A stretch of DNA of 29,176 nucleotides from positions 6,323 through 35,498 of the forward strand of contig JAKCWW010005520.1 in assembly GCA_026260175.1 (NCBI GenBank). Direction: 5' to 3'. Every line of letters starts with the position of its first letter. The first letter of the stretch is position 1. The notes under the pieces were generated by a model. The model saw only the letters and a program-made list of their open reading frames with translations. It did no database searches and was not told the origin of the DNA. The DNA comes from Reticulitermes lucifugus. Its lineage: Eukaryota; Arthropoda; Insecta; Blattodea; Rhinotermitidae. The translations under genes and the position numbers were made by a program. Of this stretch, positions 1 through 10,389 are shown piece after piece.

Positions 1-865
1 AAGCTTTGGGGCGACAGGTCATAGACAATGGTGCGATCGGACGTAACCAACCATCTACTGTTAATTTAATGGGATTCTGAGTATTTCTTTCGTTCGTGTT
101 TTAACAAAGACCGGATCGACTGTCGATACAGAACACGGCAACTTGGTCACGAAAGGATATTAATAGTTCCCACGCCAGTTCCTTCTCGGAACTCGTTGTC
201 ACATTCACGGGGGGACGCGGAAACGATTCGTTTTTTTAGTGGCGTTTGCATTCCTGCTGGGCGCATATTAAAATAGATCTGTCTGTCCGTCCCTCTGTAT
301 ACAAAGTATAGCTGAACAAATTTTTGTGAAATCTGACTATGAACAATTCAAAAAAAGACTGTCGAGCCAATTCGACTTTCATTTAGATCCAACAATTTTA
401 ACGACCACTTTACGTGCGTTCGTGTGCGCATCTCCTGTGCAACTCGCTAAATATTAATGACAGCGAAATATGTTTCCGGCAAGACCCGAAGAAAATAATA
501 AAACACACATTTTATGTCCTATGCATTTCCCCAAAAAGTCTTAAGGTTTTCAACACAGTTAAAGAAAAACTACGGTATGAGTACATTTCAGAACTCATAG
601 AATACTGAATACAGAGTGATTAAGAAAGTGTGAGACCGCTAGATCACACGCACGGTGGTCAATGACGAGCAAGCTGAGACCGTGTGAAGTGCCTGCATTG
701 CATAATGTTTAGAAATTATATTTCAAACCTAATCAATAATTTTTTTTGAATCAGTGACAATGGTCTTAACCGAACATACCCATCGTCCCACGTGGAAAAC
801 AGAAAGAAGTCTTAAGTGCATAATATGTTGCAATGCAATTCGTGTTACCTTTCGATGTAGTGGTC
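1..865. other. Intergenic, no gene seen
   Basis: This is AT-rich sequence with normal CpG frequency. The only open frame above 60 codons (414-608, +) has no recognisable domain, splice context or coding bias, and I regard it as chance. No RNA gene or terminal repeat was recognised. Confidence 0.5.
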
Positions 866-1385
866 TATTCGAATAAGACGGATTTTAATGAAATTCGATA
901 TTTGGGGGTTTTTGCGAAAATGTGTCAAGAAAACTCAAATTTGATTAAAATATGACAAGAATATCGGGCACTTTACATGAAGACCTATGTATATTTATGA
1001 TAATATCTCGCTTAAGTCTACTTATAATGAGAATGTTTCAACCAAAAGTTGTACAGAAAATCAAAACACACATTTTACATTCAATATCTTCTTTCCGAAA
1101 ATCGTCCCATTTATGAGATAGTGTGGAAAAGTATGGTAGATCCAGACAGGCCACATAAGACAATATAATGCGTGTTTTGATTTCCTCTACAACTTTTGCC
1201 TGAAACATTTCTCATTTTAAGAAGAATTCAGCGAAATATTATCATAAATGTACATAGATCTTCATGTAAAACACCCGTTATTCTTGTCAGATTTAAGGAA
1301 ACTTGAATTCTCTCGACAGATTTTCGAAAAATACTTAAATATCAAATTCCATGAAAATCCGTCCAATGGGACAGAGTAGTTCCAT
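866..1385. repeat. Inverted repeat of a dispersed repeat family
   Basis: The left arm (about 870-1085) and the reverse complement of the right arm (about 1165-1376) align over roughly 200 bp. Shared blocks include CATGAAGA, ATTTATGATAATAT, AAAGTTGTA and AATCAAAACAC. A related third copy lies at about 10,845-11,125 in the same orientation as the right arm, and short fragments recur at 1543-1570 and about 2268-2295. No protein is encoded. This looks like two copies of a non-autonomous element in head-to-head arrangement, or one fold-back element. The family name is unknown. Confidence 0.75.
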
Positions 1386-2340
1386 GCAGACAAGGCGAAG
1401 CTAATAGTCGCTTTTCGTAATTTTGCGAAAGCGCCTAAAAACTGAGAAATTGCGCAACGACTTATGTCATTAAGACCAGTTTAGCTAAACTATACGCCTA
1501 CAGAAGGCCATGAGTAAACGAACATTCTTTTGTGTCAATGAAGCATCGGGCACTTTACATGAAGACCTACGCACGTTTTTTGCCGGCGACATAAATTTGC
1601 CATAAAAGCATTGTTGTGCAACACGCCATATTTTTACATTATTGAAAGTGTCACGCAGCTCAACACACAGAATTCATTGTTGCTTTTCCACTAGAACAAT
1701 GGTTACGCTATCGCGCTACGCTGTTACGTTAATACGTACATTGCCTATGTTGTTAAATACAGATGTGTTGTCGCTACAAGAGAGTTTCTCGTTTGAAACT
1801 TCTTAATGGTTTACACAACCAATTTCTGGGGTTCTCCAGTAGTGTATCTCTGTCGCCCTGTTACAGCACTGGACTGATAGTTATCTAGTTAACCAAACTG
1901 CCCCAAATAATTTCAAGTACTTCAGCTCGTTTAACACTCGTAATTGTGCAGTGTGCGTATGTGGCTGTGAGGGAGATTCGTTGACGTAGATCATCCTCGG
2001 TGTAGCACAACCCCAGAAATTACAGACGCTGAATATAGGAGGCCAGGTGTGTCGACACAGCCGCTCCCCCACTCTATTTAACCTACCAAAGTCGAATCGA
2101 AGCCAAACGCTCTCTCATGCCAAGAACACGTCACACGTCCGCTACACTCCAGTTTTCTTTCCGTCGCACGCATTCTTTGCATGACATGCGTAAAATTAAC
2201 GAGCGAAGGAGATATATCTGTCTATTCAACCGTTTGCACGTTCGCATGTTTCAATTCGAGAACCGCTAGACGGATTTTGATGAAATTTGATATGAACGTC
2301 GTGCGCTTGGAGGCCACTCGAAGCTCGCACTTTTAATTTC
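1386..2340. other. Intergenic, repeat debris only
   Basis: About 90 bp after the inverted repeat (1386-1475) still resemble the copy near 11.0-11.1 kb, and 1543-1570 repeats the phrase seen at 963-990. The minus ORF 1881-2072 shows no domain. I see nothing else. Confidence 0.45.
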
Positions 2341-2343
2341 ACA

Positions 2344-2600
2344 CAACCGATCCCTCGGTCGCCCAGCCCGTACCCTAGTCACTATACCGACTGAGGTATC
2401 TTAGTATGTTCCTCTGAAACGTCGGTACACATCTAGCAGACGACAAAGTGTCACAGAACGTCATAGCTACCGCTGTAAAAACCTCAGATCACACGAGATT
2501 TTACTGTAGTTAACTTCTCTATCACGTCGAAATCGGCCCTGGCGTCCACTGAACCTCATACCCAACGGGTACAGGAAGGAGGGATCTCTTCACCGGAAGG
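2344..2600. repeat. SINE fragments (head on minus, body on plus)
   Basis: At about 2350-2396 the minus strand reads like the tRNA-derived head of the SINE family seen complete at 2705, including the CAGTCGGTATAGTGACTAGG block. At about 2530-2600 the plus strand resembles the SINE body (CGGCCCTGGCGTCCA, ACGGGTAC, GGATCTCTT). These are broken copies and their boundaries are approximate. Confidence 0.45.
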
Positions 2601-2704
2601 GAAAATAATCATTCCTAAATTTCTGCACGCTAGCTCACTATCGACAACTACGATACGTAGCTAATACAAACACTTGATATTGAAACAGGTACCCTAATTT
2701 GTGT

Positions 2705-2980
2705 GGGGCCGGGATAGCGTAGTCGGTACAGCGACTCGCTACGGGCTGGACGGTCCGGGGATCGAATCCCGGTGGGGCGAGATTTTCCGCACCCGTCCAG
2801 ACCGGCCCTGGGGCCCACCCAGCCTACTATACAACGGGTACGGGTCTCTTTCCAGGGGGTAAAGCGGCCGGGGCGTGGCGTTGACCAGCCACCCTCATCT
2901 AGTTCCAGGGTTAAAGAAAGCGTTAGAGATATACCTCTGCTCCCGCTACTTTTTTTTAAATATGCCTTTGACAGGAGGGG
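2705..2980 (+). repeat. tRNA-derived SINE, full-length-like copy
   Basis: The head is tRNA-like, with an A box TAGCGTAGTCGG (2715-2726) and a B box GGATCGAATCC (about 2759-2769) at the normal internal pol III promoter spacing. The non-tRNA body that follows contains CCAGACCGGCCCTGGGGCCC, a CCGGGGCGTGGCGTTGACC block and ACCCTCATCTAGTTCC. It ends in a pyrimidine-rich tail and an ATGCCTTTG block. The same order is found on the minus strand at 3979-4256 and, in decayed form, at 16,800-17,085. The ORF over it (2772-2990) is not a gene. Confidence 0.8.
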
Positions 2981-3198
2981 TCCGCCCTGATATAGGCGTG
3001 CTTACACTTGGAGAAGTTAATAAAAACTGATTTTTTTCACTCCAGGCCCAGAGAACTATCGTATGTGAAAAAAGTCAAACGTGTCACAATTGTTGAAATT
3101 ATTTGTACTCGCCGTGCACAAATTTACAACAACGCACCACCACTGTACACTATAGGGTTGCATTCATCCTTATTATATTAGTTCACAGTGCTGTGTTT

Positions 3199-3231
3199 GA
3201 CATGTTTCGGCCTATACTCGGCCATCATCAG
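3199..3231 (-). other. Hammerhead-ribozyme-like core (left arm)
   Basis: On the minus strand the order is CTGATGA, a stem TGGCC/GGCC closed by a short loop, GAAA, then CATGTC. This matches the hammerhead catalytic core CUGAUGA - stem II - GAAA, a minimal stem III, and a GUC cleavage triplet. Stem I pairing next to the core is not evident (the nucleotide pair at 1.1/2.1 is A and C), so activity is doubtful. The core match is seen directly; the ribozyme identity is inferred. Confidence 0.4.
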
Positions 3232-3270
3232 GGAAATCAATAGTAATTCCCCAAGATATACATGATTTTC

Positions 3271-3303
3271 CTGATGATGGCCGAGTACAGGCCGAAACAT
3301 GTT
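3271..3303 (+). other. Hammerhead-ribozyme-like core (right arm)
   Basis: The plus strand reads CTGATGA, TGGCC...GGCC, GAAA, CATGTT. The triplet is GUU, which a hammerhead tolerates. The first stem I position can pair C-G, and the next would be a T-G wobble. Like its partner in the left arm it points outward from the centre of the fold-back. Confidence 0.4.
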
Positions 3304-3340
3304 GGCCATGACACTGTAAACAAATACAAGAAGGGTTAGT

Positions 3341-3978
3341 ACAATATTCGAATGTACAGAGATTATGTTTTATTAATTATGACGTCATAATTGTACTTAC
3401 TTTCTGTTTCAAGGAAAGCATCCTGTAATCATATCAGTTCATGCTCCATGGATCATAGAAAATAACTCGTGTACCATTTTCGAAGAATCTCCTACACTTC
3501 TCACTACCATGTCACGCAATATTTGTTGTATATACATCGTCTATATCGGGAAATTCGATTGTCCCTGTTAACTAAAAGTTTAGTGGAATTAATAAATTAT
3601 AGGATTGTGGATCGCCCTCCGAAAGAAAAACCGAGTAAAATCAATATATAGTACCGTAATACAGTTTCTTCAAAGTCTGAATATTTGTTGAAAGACTGCC
3701 ATTCTCTACTGTCAACCATTATTTCCTCTAGCCAGGGCTACTATTCCGGCGTCATAAAATGCTGACTGGACCCCATACCCTAAACAATAACGATACAAAT
3801 TTAAAGGGGGGCTTAGACAAAACACGATTCTTATTCAGTACCCAAAAGGGAAAGTAGAAGTAAACTGTAACACATCTGGGACTAGCGGACGGGATGTTTG
3901 TCTTTATTTCCTGCAGATTCTGAGAATATTAGGGTTAAACGCTAGACAGCGGTATCCTCGTGGTACGTAGGTAAAATT
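3341..3978. other. Intergenic, one perfect CRE palindrome
   Basis: No gene seen. The + ORF 3469-3651 lacks any recognisable domain. The only notable feature is the palindrome listed at 3375. Confidence 0.45.
3375..3392. promoter_or_regulatory. 18-bp palindrome containing TGACGTCA
   Basis: AATTATGACGTCATAATT is a perfect 18-bp palindrome centred on a consensus CRE (TGACGTCA), the site for CREB/ATF bZIP dimers. Other exact TGACGTCA copies lie at 5427-5434 and 7920-7927. There is no adjacent transcription start or exon, so function is unknown. Confidence 0.35.
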
Positions 3979-4256
3979 TTCCTTGCCCACGCCACGAAGG
4001 CATACAGGGGGACCAGAGGCACAACCCCACTAATTCTTAATCTCGGCACTAGATGAAGGGTGAGTGGTCAACATCGCGCCCTGGCCGCTTACTCCCAGGA
4101 AAGAACCCCGCCCATTGAATAGGAGGGTGGCTTGACCCCACAGCCAGTCTGGACGTTTTGGAGAACAAAAAAATTTCTTACCCCTGTCGGGATTCGAACT
4201 CCGGGTCATCCGGCCCGTAGCCTTGTCTCTATACCGATGACGATATCCTGGATCGC
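3979..4256 (-). repeat. tRNA-derived SINE, minus strand
   Basis: Read on the minus strand, the head carries an A-box-like ATCGTCATCGG and a B box GGAGTTCGAATCCCG. The same body as the 2705 copy follows: GTCCAGACTGGCTGTGGGG, CGGCCAGGGCGCGATGTTGACC, ACCCTTCATCTAGTGCCGAG, and a tail with TATGCCTTCGTGGCGTGGG. The minus ORF over it (4030-4332) is a by-product. The copy retains most CpGs, unlike the one at 16.8 kb. Confidence 0.8.
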
Positions 4257-4939
4257 GGTATTTTAATGGTAGGTACACTTTCAGGTATCCGTCTATACGG
4301 AAAGCGATGCCATAGTTGCTGGGCACAAGCATCCGCAGACACGCGGTTTCAGTACCGGTAGTTACTGTCAGCCACAGCTGCTCGTCCGTTGTTAAAGCTG
4401 CTTTGGCCGTTCGGGTTACCCGCCCTCAATAGGGCTTTTAGTGAGTGTGTTCGTTTCATATTCAAAAGGAACCATCAAAATGCACACAAGGATTAATACC
4501 AATACCCACCAACTACAGCACCCACGATTAATTCAACCACCGAATTCTAGCATCAACAGATACAAAGCACGAACCCGGGAAACATAAAACTACGTGTTCG
4601 CAAAAATACTCACAAGACATCAAAAACTTGAAGAATTAATCACAGATGTAAATACTGAGAACATAAAACCAGAATAACATGATATATGGATACATGCAAA
4701 ACTAAAATTTGAAGCACCTGCAGCACTGTTCTATGTACAGCGTTTCTCCAGCTGCCTGGCGGGTCGATATGTCCGAAGTTCATGTCAGTCGCCCAGTCAT
4801 TATTACTCCGACCGCTGAACTCACTGCCCCATAACGCAGCAGGTCAGCGGCTCCAAACGACTCACTCTTCGTACTTTCCGACGGAAAGCAATCTAGGGTT
4901 GTTACTGAATGACTTACTAAAGGTTAGGGATTCATATGG
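4257..4939. other. Intergenic, nothing recognised
   Basis: A/C-rich stretches and no recognisable gene. The + ORF beginning at 4782 runs into the retroelement fragment that follows and is not a gene. Confidence 0.4.
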
Positions 4940-5245
4940 AGTCCATCTTCAGACGCTGATGGTCCGTCAACCAATCAAGAAATTCCCCGCTTTTATGGAA
5001 TTAGAAACTCCATCACCGTATCCATAAAAACCCGTGAGTGGATCCCATTCTGAGTCAGATGAAACCATCCCATATTCTAGCACCCAATTTCCTTAAGATC
5101 CACTTGCATATCTCCCTCCCAACGACGCCTAGGTCTCCCAAGTGGTCTTCGTGTCTATTCAGGCTTTTCGACCAACATTTCGTACACATTTCTTGTCCCT
5201 TCCATATATGCTACATCCTCCGCCCATCTCACCCTCCTTAATACA
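4940..5245 (+). repeat. Decayed retroelement fragment (KNFPAF-type)
   Basis: With frame changes and stops, the plus strand decodes to IKKFPAFMELETP, then WIPF/SESDETIPYSSTQFP, then a phrase ending in LHPPPISPSL. From memory this resembles a very abundant repeat of cockroach and termite genomes whose reading is like LKNFPAFYGTRR...PPHPISLRSI...FPTNILYAFLFSP. The protein-like phrases are split over three frames, so it is an old, inactive copy. The parent element class is not determined. Confidence 0.5.
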
Positions 5246-8093
5246 TCGCAGTTAAATAAATAAACACAATGGAGCTGCCCTGCCACACGCGGGTCATTTA
5301 ATTCGGGCAATGCATGCGACTTCCGGGCCTAGTCATACACTATTAGCGGCGTTACAGCGGCGACAGCTTGCGCACTCATCAGAGTCCCCCCCATTTTACG
5401 TCATCGTCAGCTGTGTGTCAGGGAAGTGACGTCATGCAAAAACCCACAGGTGTGGCTCTGAAATCATAGTTCGTTCTTGCATCGAGTCATCGTCGTTTAT
5501 GCTTTTTAAGATACCTGTTACCATTGGCGTAGATAAGATCCCCGCAGACGCTGCGGCGCGGGGAGAATCCGTGGGTCTGTGGGGGCCCAAACGTACAGAA
5601 TACTAAAATTTCTTGCGGTGGATTCTGTTGTTCTGACAACAAGCAGTATTCTGAATTCCTGTTATGAGATCTGGGAGTAAATTCCCAACCATCGAGTCCC
5701 GAGGTGGCCCCCGACCGATATCTACGCTACTGTCTGTTGCCAAACTTCGATTCAGCCAGTCAGATGCCAACAACTTAGTGACCCAAGTGACTTCAGGACG
5801 ACATACCCTGTTAAAGTCCGACAAACTTCAGCCTCAAGATTAAAATGGACTGATTTTAGTCTCACAGAAGGATTGCGATTTTGATCTCGATCAAGCAGAG
5901 ATTCGTACCCAAATCCTGTTATTCATGCTTGTGTGTGTGGATCTAAGATTTCTTGTGCAGGGCTGGTGGTGAGAATGTTCTCACAACAGCAGGCAATACA
6001 CTGGCTTCCTGTCAGAGAAGACACTGATGTAAACAAGACAGTTCCGCTACTTCTCTGAACAGAAACAAGAGGTCCCGGTATAGAAAGCGTTATTCTTAAA
6101 CAAAAACAGCTAAAATCTAAGCGCGTATCCAGTCCTTCCGTTTTAACCGTCTAATGCTAAAAACGATATATCTTTCATTTGCAACCTTTGTTCTCTTTAA
6201 CTCTGAAACACATTCGTCATTTAACAGTGTCAGTGAAAATAAACATTGCCGGTTACCCTTCTTAATTTCAAACAGAATATTTGTGGCTGTTCAGCAAGTA
6301 AAGTCGGGAGTTACCATGGGACTGTAAATTTCACGTGAATGGGGGTGTTATAACTTGTGTGCAAAGCGTAAATAATCTCAACAAAATTGTTTTAAAATTT
6401 TAAAAAATCCACACTGGATGGGTCTAGGTCAGAGGCAGGCAAACATTTTCGTTTAAGTGCCGTATGAGAAGTCACGTGTATTTTGCTGCGCCGGAAAGAG
6501 ATCAATCATATTATGCCAATGTGGAAATGATCTGTATCTCAAAATCAACAATCACGGACAACTGTCTAAATTATGCGATTCAGTATCAGTCCTCGGTAAA
6601 TAGGTATGACAGACTGTCTTGCTCACAGTTGCTGACCAGTTTGCCAATATTTGCTGTAAATGTTGGCGTCGCAACAAGCACAACCCTAGGCAAAAGTTCA
6701 TTACGATGTAAAAACACTTTTCTTTTCTCCTCCACATTCGACACCAACTCTTCGGGTTTCCTTTTTCTTGCACCCGAATATAAACTGGCGGCACATTCTT
6801 CATGTTTTGAAATAAAACAAAGTTCAAGACTGAAAACGTTGAATTCGAAGGCAGTGTCACCGTAAACTGGACACACAGTGGTACATCCTACATCTAGGAA
6901 GAAATGCTACTCTTCCCACTCACTGTTAAGTATCTGTACCCACTATCTATTTTCCTCTGCTTTCTTGCACTCGTATATCAAAGATAACTATTCAAATTTA
7001 TTAATTATACAAGCTCTTTAAAAACCATTTCGGAGCCACGTATTTCGCCGAATATAATCGTACGACTACAAACAGCCTAGACTCTCACTCACTTTAAACA
7101 ATGGCACCACTGTAATATGGCGTAGTGCGACCCTCTCTTCATTCCATCTCTGTTAATTGGTGAATGCGGGCTTCTGATAACTGAATTTCAACTGCACGTG
7201 GGAACCTACAAGTCCCGCGTATAGTACGCCACCATCATTCGCATGTAAAAAAAAGGCACCATATGAGAATTCTCAGTATAATACCGATGCTCGGATATAA
7301 GTAAGTTACAGCTTCTATACACGAGATGCGTTCAGCGTTTATTCTGTATGTCGTGTCGAGTTGAGCATTAAACTGCACAATTCAGCCTGGATGGATTTGT
7401 GTTTTGAAATGGATATGCCAGCATTATAAAGCATCTCGTACTAGCTGTGGTGGCAAAAAGCTGGTGCGGGCCGCAGTCGACTCACTCTGCTCTACGTATT
7501 AAACTAGCAAAAAGCCCGTTGAAATTGTTGCTGTTATACACATAACTATCGCGAACTGTAAAAAGAAGACTCTGTGTTAAACCTCTACACGTACCGGTAG
7601 AAGCGGTTCAACTAAGTGAAGTATTAACATGACAATTTTGGTGCACACGTAACAACTTTAATATAATAAAAAAGTTCGTTACACATATCTAACCTCAATA
7701 TCAATCCGATTAAACAGAATAAAATGATACGGAACTCTGCTATCACTCAACGACTTCCAGCTTGTTATCATCACTATTTAATACTTCAGTGAACCTTACT
7801 CACTCAGGTAACATTGTGAAAAAGAATTCGGAAACAGCGGAAGGAAGTGTTTTCTTAATTATAATTGGGCGGTATATATCGAAGCCTTATATCGATATCC
7901 CTAGCCTTTAATACGGTTTTGACGTCACTCAAAGATCATGCTGTATCCTAACAATGAAACCGGTGTGTGACTCACTCACACAGCAAGGGCTTATATTACG
8001 TAAATGTTTCAACACGCCGACAAAGAAAAAGTCTAATTTAAAATGTAGGAGAAGAAGAGCTTAAGTGAGGGAGATGTATCTCAGAAGGACGGT
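5246..8093. other. 2.8 kb intergenic, no convincing gene
   Basis: The overlapping ORFs at 6464-6876 on both strands (up to 133 codons) lack a recognised domain and mutually shadow one another. A sequence CAGAGGCAGGCAAAC near 6430 resembles a hAT-type transposon end, but I could not find its partner end. 5330-5480 is locally CpG-rich with an exact TGACGTCA (5427-5434). No exon signals were found. Confidence 0.4.
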
Positions 8094-8303
8094 TGCAGAG
8101 ATTTCTGGGCCCAATGCAAAAATACATTTGGGGGCCATACCTATGCATAGTCCTCAACTGGCAATGGAGATAGAGCAATGTAAAAATTTAAACACGGAAC
8201 ACGTTTAACGCAAAATCTTAAATACAGCTAGCCTTTTCGAGGCCGGCCAGAAGGTGGGGCCCCATACAGCCATGTAGACTGTGATAGACTTAAACCGGCC
8301 CTG
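8094..8303. mobile_element. Possible hAT-type MITE
   Basis: The right end, read on the minus strand, starts CAGGGCCGGTTTAAG and contains GGGGCCCCA. The left end reads CAGAGATTTCTGGGCCCA. CAG-starting ends with internal GGGCCC blocks are typical, from memory, of hAT superfamily non-autonomous elements. The two ends are only loosely inverted and no 8-bp target duplication was confirmed. Confidence 0.35.
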
Positions 8304-9940
8304 TATCTGAATGAAAAGGTCAAATCAGTAAATTGCACAGATTACGTTCAAACCTGGTATGAGTCAAAATAATCTGTAAATGTGAGCAGAGAAACGTATT
8401 CTTCGTATGCGAATTCTATAAGGTATACGAGTATTTACCCCCTGTATCAAAGACAAGACAAAGAAAACTACTACGAGTCTCACTGAAATTATGATAATTT
8501 TATTAAAATTCATACATTTCGTTACGATGACGGCTCCGTGTAATATCAACAAGTCTGCATAACATGCAGTCGGTAATTAAAATTCCCAACACTAAACTTT
8601 GTCAGCACAACACAAAACATACAAACGAAATTTAAGGAAATAAATGGGGTAGTTCTCCAAAAGAAAGAAGCGGGGTAGGAGTGGGGGCAGGTGGATGTAT
8701 TGCAATACAGTTGACTACGTAGGCTATTCACGTGGTGGCATGACCTGGGCACCGATGGGGTCAGAGAACACTTTATCGTCTGTCACTCTTTCAAACCAAG
8801 ATTAGCATTGCTCGGAGACAACTATAAACGTAAACGTCCTTAACAATTTGGTTGCTGCAGAGATTTGTTAACTTCCGCAAGGTGTCCATTCAATAATTAC
8901 TCGAAGGAAGACGAGGTTGTAAGAGAAAGGGGTATAGAGTTTGGGGAGGAGGCAGAAGAAAGGCGTGGCTCTACATGCAGAATCCCCTAACAATCGATCG
9001 CCCCGGACGTCGATCTCTGTTGCAGCCTGCTCCCGCCCGGGTTTACCGCACGATGGAGCCCGTCCACTCACCCCACACAGAAACACCAACACCTTACCAC
9101 AGGGGCTGGGATAACTTCTGATTCAGAGGTAGACATTGTATCTAGTGGGTACGGTAATTGGATACGGCAGGGGGCAGGATAATAAAGCGACCCAGGTATC
9201 ATACGTCCACCGAAGAGCAGCGTGTAGTAGTGAACTGTTGTATGTACAGGGGTTACGATATCGAACGGAGGTGGGGTGAAGGGGGATGTAGAGAAAATGG
9301 GGAGGGAAATGGAATGTTGCTATGGTAACCAAGGTCCATAAGGCGGTTGGGGATCCCCTTCCCTAGCACCCCAGTCCAAGAGTTGGAGTAATGGTAGTAA
9401 AAACATCTCAAGTTCTCCCACCCGTAACCGCTGCCCTCAAACCCCTTGGTCCCATTGATTTCTTACTTTCGCTACTATGTTGGGACCTTCTACAACACTA
9501 AGGCAGTCACAAGGGATGATGAGTAACAGTCCAACCAACATTATTACCCAAGACCACACATGCTACGATAGTCCTCCACTCCCCTGGACACTTTCGTCTT
9601 TAACAATTACGCCTATACACAACGATTGTTTGCAATAATCAAAAGTAAGCAACACATATCACGCACTACAATCAGAAACGTATTACTATGATACAGATTC
9701 GAGGCAGCAAATTTGTGTAAATGACTCCTGATGACTGAAATACATATAAAACAGCAACATTTTATAAACTGGAATGTGAAGTATGTAACGTAACTAAGCT
9801 ACCTGCTGAATAAGAGCTACTATCAATGCTGTCTGTAGAGCTGGCAGATTACAAAATGCTCGTTAATTTTAACACTGGAAAACGTGAAATTAAAGCACCG
9901 AAAGTCGTAATGATTACGATAGAATTTTGAAAGTAACTTA
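8304..9940. other. Intergenic, no gene seen
   Basis: Short minus-strand ORFs (8364-8552, 8546-8752, 8868-9092, 9123-9332) show no domain and no supporting splice sites. If the promoter-like patch at 9.94-10.1 kb is real, this would be the first intron of a minus-strand gene. Confidence 0.4.
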
Positions 9941-9941
9941 C

Positions 9942-10110
9942 CTCAGGTTTAGTCGATATTACACGCACAAAACGCAACTACCTTCGCCTCACACGCTACT
10001 CGCAAGCGAACTGTCCACGAATCCCGCACGGACTGCTAGCGGCGCGCACCGACGACCAATGACAACGGCCACTCTGTATCACGTGGTATAGACTGTAAAA
10101 TGCAAATTTA
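9942..10110 (-). promoter_or_regulatory. Candidate CpG-rich promoter and 5' UTR exon, minus strand
   Basis: Positions 9961-10080 hold at least 15 CpGs, the densest patch noticed in the window. On the minus strand the order is CCACGTG (an E-box CACGTG), ATTGGT (inverted CCAAT box), a GC-rich block with GCGCGC, a GGACAGTTC Initiator-like site near 10,010, and then a splice donor CCTGAG|GTAAGT at 9942/9941. This is the arrangement of a TATA-less housekeeping promoter with a short non-coding first exon. No downstream exon was recognised, so the identity of the gene is unknown. It could also fire in both directions. Confidence 0.4.
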
Positions 10111-10274
10111 CAAGGAATTAAATTAATATGATTCCACATTCTTATAAATTAAACACATTTATAATTGTAAAATAGTTAATGTACAAGAAATATGCTACAC
10201 GATTCGAGCACCACTTCAAAAGACGATATGATGTTTAACCTCGTATTGAAAATAGAGATTATTCTTACCGAGTT

Positions 10275-10366
10275 CCTCTGGTAGCTCAGTTGGTAGAGCG
10301 GTGGACTGTAGTGGGTCATATGTGTCAGTAATCCATAGGTCGCTGGTTCAAATCCGGCCCGGAGGA
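10275..10366 (+). tRNA. tRNA-Tyr (anticodon GTA), with 19-nt intron
   Basis: The molecule is a complete cloverleaf that decodes Tyr UAC/UAU codons. The acceptor stem CCTCTGG/CCGGAGG pairs with one T-G wobble and is followed by discriminator A. The D arm is GCTCAGTTGGTAGAGC, the anticodon stem is GTGGA/TCCAT around the loop CTGTAGA, and the T arm is GCTGGTTCAAATCCGGC. The anticodon GTA is at 10,308-10,310. A 19-nt intron (10,312-10,330) sits one base 3' of the anticodon, where nuclear tRNA-Tyr introns lie. Mature length is 73 nt, as expected. The A and B boxes are intact, and a T6 run at 10,369-10,374 provides the pol III terminator. No pseudogene features are seen. Confidence 0.96.
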
Positions 10367-10368
10367 AA

Positions 10369-10374
10369 TTTTTT
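10369..10374 (+). terminator. Pol III terminator of tRNA-Tyr
   Basis: A run of six T residues starts three bases after the discriminator, as expected for RNA polymerase III termination. Confidence 0.85.
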
Positions 10375-10383
10375 CTCGTAGCA

Positions 10384-10389
10384 TTTATT
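10384..10389 (-). promoter_or_regulatory. Candidate poly(A) signal on minus strand
   Basis: The minus strand reads AATAAA here, and cleavage 10-30 nt on would fall at the edge of the tRNA gene. It lies within about 10 bp of the point where CpG depletion begins, which makes it a good candidate for the end of the minus-strand USP transcription unit. AATAAA is common in AT-rich DNA, and another lies near 20,083, so the choice is inferred. Confidence 0.35.

Larger units (their letters stand above)
3161..3340. repeat. Short fold-back element with hammerhead-like cores
   Basis: Two arms of about 65-75 bp are inverted around a short centre near 3250. Each contains CCTGATGATGGCCGAGTA followed by AGGCCGAAACATGT, and the flanking CACAGTG/TTTACAGTG blocks also match. 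It carries no protein. It looks like a MITE or a pair of inverted retroelement ends. The same CATCATCAGG core recurs in the long inverted ends of the element at 19,074-20,066. Confidence 0.75.

Noticed and set aside
2705-2783. tRNA-like fold at the start of the SINE
   Set aside because: The A and B boxes are present but a full cloverleaf with a paired acceptor stem is not. It is a SINE head, not a tRNA gene.
4030-4332. Minus ORF of 100 codons
   Set aside because: It runs through a tRNA-derived SINE head and body.
6464-6876. Overlapping ORFs on both strands, up to 133 codons
   Set aside because: No domain, no consistent coding bias, no splice support. Possibly old transposon sequence, but not identifiable.
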